Source: Burkholderiales bacterium (lineage in GTDB: Bacteria > Pseudomonadota > Gammaproteobacteria > Burkholderiales > Casimicrobiaceae). From it: a stretch of DNA of 64,000 nt. Position 1 is the first letter of the stretch. Every line of letters begins with the position of its first letter. Made by a program: the position numbers and the translations under genes. The stretch spans positions 1 through 64,000 of the forward strand of contig JAEUPL010000001.1 of NCBI GenBank assembly GCA_016790165.1, given 5' to 3'. This document shows, one piece after another, positions 62,460 through 64,000 of this stretch. The notes beneath the pieces were generated by a model. It was not told the DNA's origin. It worked only from the letters and a program-made list of their open reading frames with translations, and did no database searches.

Positions 62460-62866
62460 GCCGGCATTTTATGGCTCGCTGTTTTGGGCCCTGTTCAAGC
62501 AGTTCTCACGAGATGCGTTGCCAGGGGAAGCGATGACTGCAGGGCGCGAGGCGAACCGCGTGGTGGATCACATTCGAGCGTCGCAACGCCGCAGACGCCC
62601 CGTCTCGCTGCAACCCCGCGGGGCGTGCCGTACGATGCACCCAAATGAGTCGATTCGCGTGACTCGCGAGGTCAAGGCAGGTCGTCCTCGCCCGCAGAGG
62701 GCGCTCCGGCGATGTTGCGCGGCAGCAACACGTCGCGCGGCACGACGATGAGCGTGGCGCGCCGGTTTCCGATCTCGCGAACGGCGTCAGATAATTCTGT
62801 ACCGCGCAGCCCCGTAAGGCGCTGTCGCTGTTCCTGCGGACACCGTTCAATCGACAAGGACTTCAA
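62460..62866. other. gene-poor gap before the exosortase-sorted protein
   Basis: About 400 bp holding the folA promoter at its left and the promoter of the plus-strand secreted protein at its right. A minus-strand frame at 62672-62866 (TTG start, 64 residues, ELSDAVREIGNRRATLIVVP) has plausible composition, but its start is uncertain and it may be a gene remnant. Confidence 0.35.
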
Positions 62867-63748
62867 ATGCTATTTCGCATGTTTGCCGCGCTGGCGGCCT
62901 TTCTGGCCTCCACAGCATTTGCGCAGGCCGTGCTTTACGGCACCGTCAACGCGTCGGGCACCAGCACGCTGGTGCGGCTCGATCCCGCCACGGGTGCGTT
63001 GTTGCAAACCATTGGTCCGGTGGGCTACGTCCTCAACGGTCTCGCCTTCGATCCGACGACAGGCATGTTGTATGGCTCAACGTCCTCACGCGGAGAGTCT
63101 GGCCCCGGCAGCAGTATCGTCACTATCAGCACCACCACAGGCGCCGCAACCGTGGTAGGCCCGACCAACCAGAGCCAAGTCGCCACCATTGCCTTTACTC
63201 CGAACGGCACGCTTTACGGTTGGTCAGACCTCGTGACGACGCCCGGCGGGAACGACGACCTCGTCGTGATCAACAAGGCCACTGGTGCGGCCACCTGGGT
63301 GGGCGACTCGGGGCTCAGCACTTACGAGCAAACGTTCGCCATCAATGCGAACGGTACAGCTTACCTGCTGAACGGCGCCGGAGACGCTTACACGATCAAT
63401 CTCTCCACCGGGGCGGCGACGCCAGTGGGCAGCTTCACGCGGCCCTCAGGCACCACCAATCACCACGGCGCGTTCAACCCCGCCAATGGCCTGCTCTACG
63501 TGATCGACCGCACGAACGACTCGTCGCCGTCGAACCCGCGCAACATGTCCACCTTCAACACGGCCACGAACGCGTTTGTGGGCAGCCCAATTCCCATTCC
63601 GAACGACGTTCATACGCTTGCGTTCCTGCCGAAGGTCGCAGCGTCAGTGGTGCCGGCGAACGAAACCTGGGCACTCATGCTGCTCGTCGTGGCCGTGATT
63701 GCTGGCTCGTTCCTGCTCGGCAGACGTCGCACCCACGCCGCACCCTGA
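62867..63748 (+). CDS. secreted beta-propeller-like protein with exosortase-type C-terminal anchor
   Basis: 293 residues. Signal peptide (MLFRMFAALAAFLASTAFA), then about five repeats of the form 'LVRLDPATGALLQTIGPVGY ... LAFDPTTGMLYGS', suggesting a beta-propeller (DUF4394-like). The C terminus has VPANETW, a hydrophobic helix and GRRRTH, the tripartite sorting signal of the IPTL/VPxx-CTERM type handled by an exosortase/archaeosortase relative. AAGGA lies 8 nt before ATG 62867. It is probably surface-attached or secreted; function unknown. Confidence 0.78.
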   Translation: MLFRMFAALAAFLASTAFAQAVLYGTVNASGTSTLVRLDPATGALLQTIGPVGYVLNGLAFDPTTGMLYGSTSSRGESGPGSSIVTISTTTGAATVVGPTNQSQVATIAFTPNGTLYGWSDLVTTPGGNDDLVVINKATGAATWVGDSGLSTYEQTFAINANGTAYLLNGAGDAYTINLSTGAATPVGSFTRPSGTTNHHGAFNPANGLLYVIDRTNDSSPSNPRNMSTFNTATNAFVGSPIPIPNDVHTLAFLPKVAASVVPANETWALMLLVVAVIAGSFLLGRRRTHAAP

Positions 63749-63827
63749 GTGCCCGCGAACCGCCGCGTAGAGTTCGCGACGGCGATCTCAAGCGTCGGTT
63801 AGCGCGCGGGCACCTGCAGTGCTCGCC

Positions 63828-64000
63828 TCAGGCCGTAATTCGCAGAATGGCCTTCGCCCGTTGCCCCAGGGCGAGCGCCGCATCGAGCGTGGGCGCCGTG
63901 CAGGTCACGTGGCCCATCTTGCGTGCTCGGCGCGGCTCGGCCTTGCCGTAAAGATGCAGGTGCGCGCCACTGAGCGCTTGCAACTCGGCCCAGGCCGGTT
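63828..64000 (-). CDS. purK: N5-carboxyaminoimidazole ribonucleotide synthase, 3' end (partial)
   Basis: Last 57 codons of a gene that runs off the right edge. The translation ALSGAHLHLYGKAEPRRARK, then MGHVTCTAPTLDAALALGQR and a stop at 63828-63830, is the C-terminal segment of PurK, an ATP-grasp enzyme in purine synthesis. The catalytic part lies outside the window. Confidence 0.88.
   Translation of the reverse strand, partial: PAWAELQALSGAHLHLYGKAEPRRARKMGHVTCTAPTLDAALALGQRAKAILRITA

Noticed and set aside
62672-62866. 64-residue minus-strand frame with reasonable composition
   Set aside because: TTG start, no clear ribosome binding site and no recognised family; kept only as a note on the gap.
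1-64000. CRISPR array, tRNA, rRNA, retron or prophage
   Set aside because: No regular spacer-repeat pattern, cloverleaf, rRNA segment, reverse transcriptase or phage structural gene was seen.

Overview
The window reads as chromosomal DNA of a GC-rich betaproteobacterium, most like Burkholderiales. The pointers are a rhodanese-grxC-secB cluster divergent from gpmI, a methionine synthase without its homocysteine domain, BoxB of the aerobic benzoyl-CoA epoxide pathway, an exosortase-type C-terminal tail beginning VPANETW, and an OmpR/EnvZ pair. The species cannot be told from sequence alone. No rRNA, tRNA or CRISPR array was seen.

Layout. 1-18849 is ordinary chromosome: pteridine reductase and MidA-like methyltransferase, panC, a HAD phosphatase, fpr, an ABC exporter with an MFS exporter, metH, a Ser/Thr kinase with an OmpA-type lipoprotein, gpmI, then rhodanese, grxC, secB, an SH3 protein and the 5' part of a dodecin gene. 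18799-47743 is a complete Tn3-family transposon of 28,945 bp. It has 38-bp terminal inverted repeats starting GGGGTGATAGCGAT and a perfect 5-bp target duplication (AGGTG) on both sides, and it splits the dodecin gene. The last six dodecin codons and stop lie just beyond its right end (47749-47769). 47794-64000 returns to chromosome: a J-like/trypsin-like protease, a 53-residue small gene, a DUF1800/DUF1501 pair, boxB, a lipase with a lipoprotein partner, envZ-ompR divergent from a Spy-like protein, a probable small RNA, azlDC-folA, an exosortase-sorted protein and the 3' end of purK.

Transposon cargo. The transposase is at the left end and a tyrosine recombinase at the right end. Between them are (i) a copper module: CopA-type ATPase, a coupled secreted protein, a MerR-type regulator with a typical 20-bp-spacer operator, CusF, a cupredoxin, a Tat-exported multicopper oxidase and a TolC-type channel; (ii) a CzcCBA-like RND efflux module with several periplasmic accessories; (iii) a Cd/Zn/Pb ATPase with divergent CadR; and (iv) a six-gene, divergently arranged ubiquitin-like module. 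One arm encodes a ubiquitin-like protein, a DUF6791-ThiF E1-like enzyme and a DUF6527 protein. The other encodes a sigma-like protein, an unknown small protein and an ImmA/IrrE metallopeptidase. Module (iv) is the strongest candidate for an incompletely described system: its gene set suggests conjugation or regulated proteolysis, possibly in defence or stress signalling, carried by a metal-resistance transposon.

Intergenic signals include a dispersed family of about 120-bp imperfect palindromes built around GTCGAC (four copies), a pair of exact 70-bp structured repeats, and a near-consensus promoter (TTGACA, 17 bp, TAATAT) with a Rho-independent terminator about 100 bp downstream and no ORF between them. 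Start sites were chosen by Shine-Dalgarno match and family length; functions rest on recognised motifs, not on database searches.
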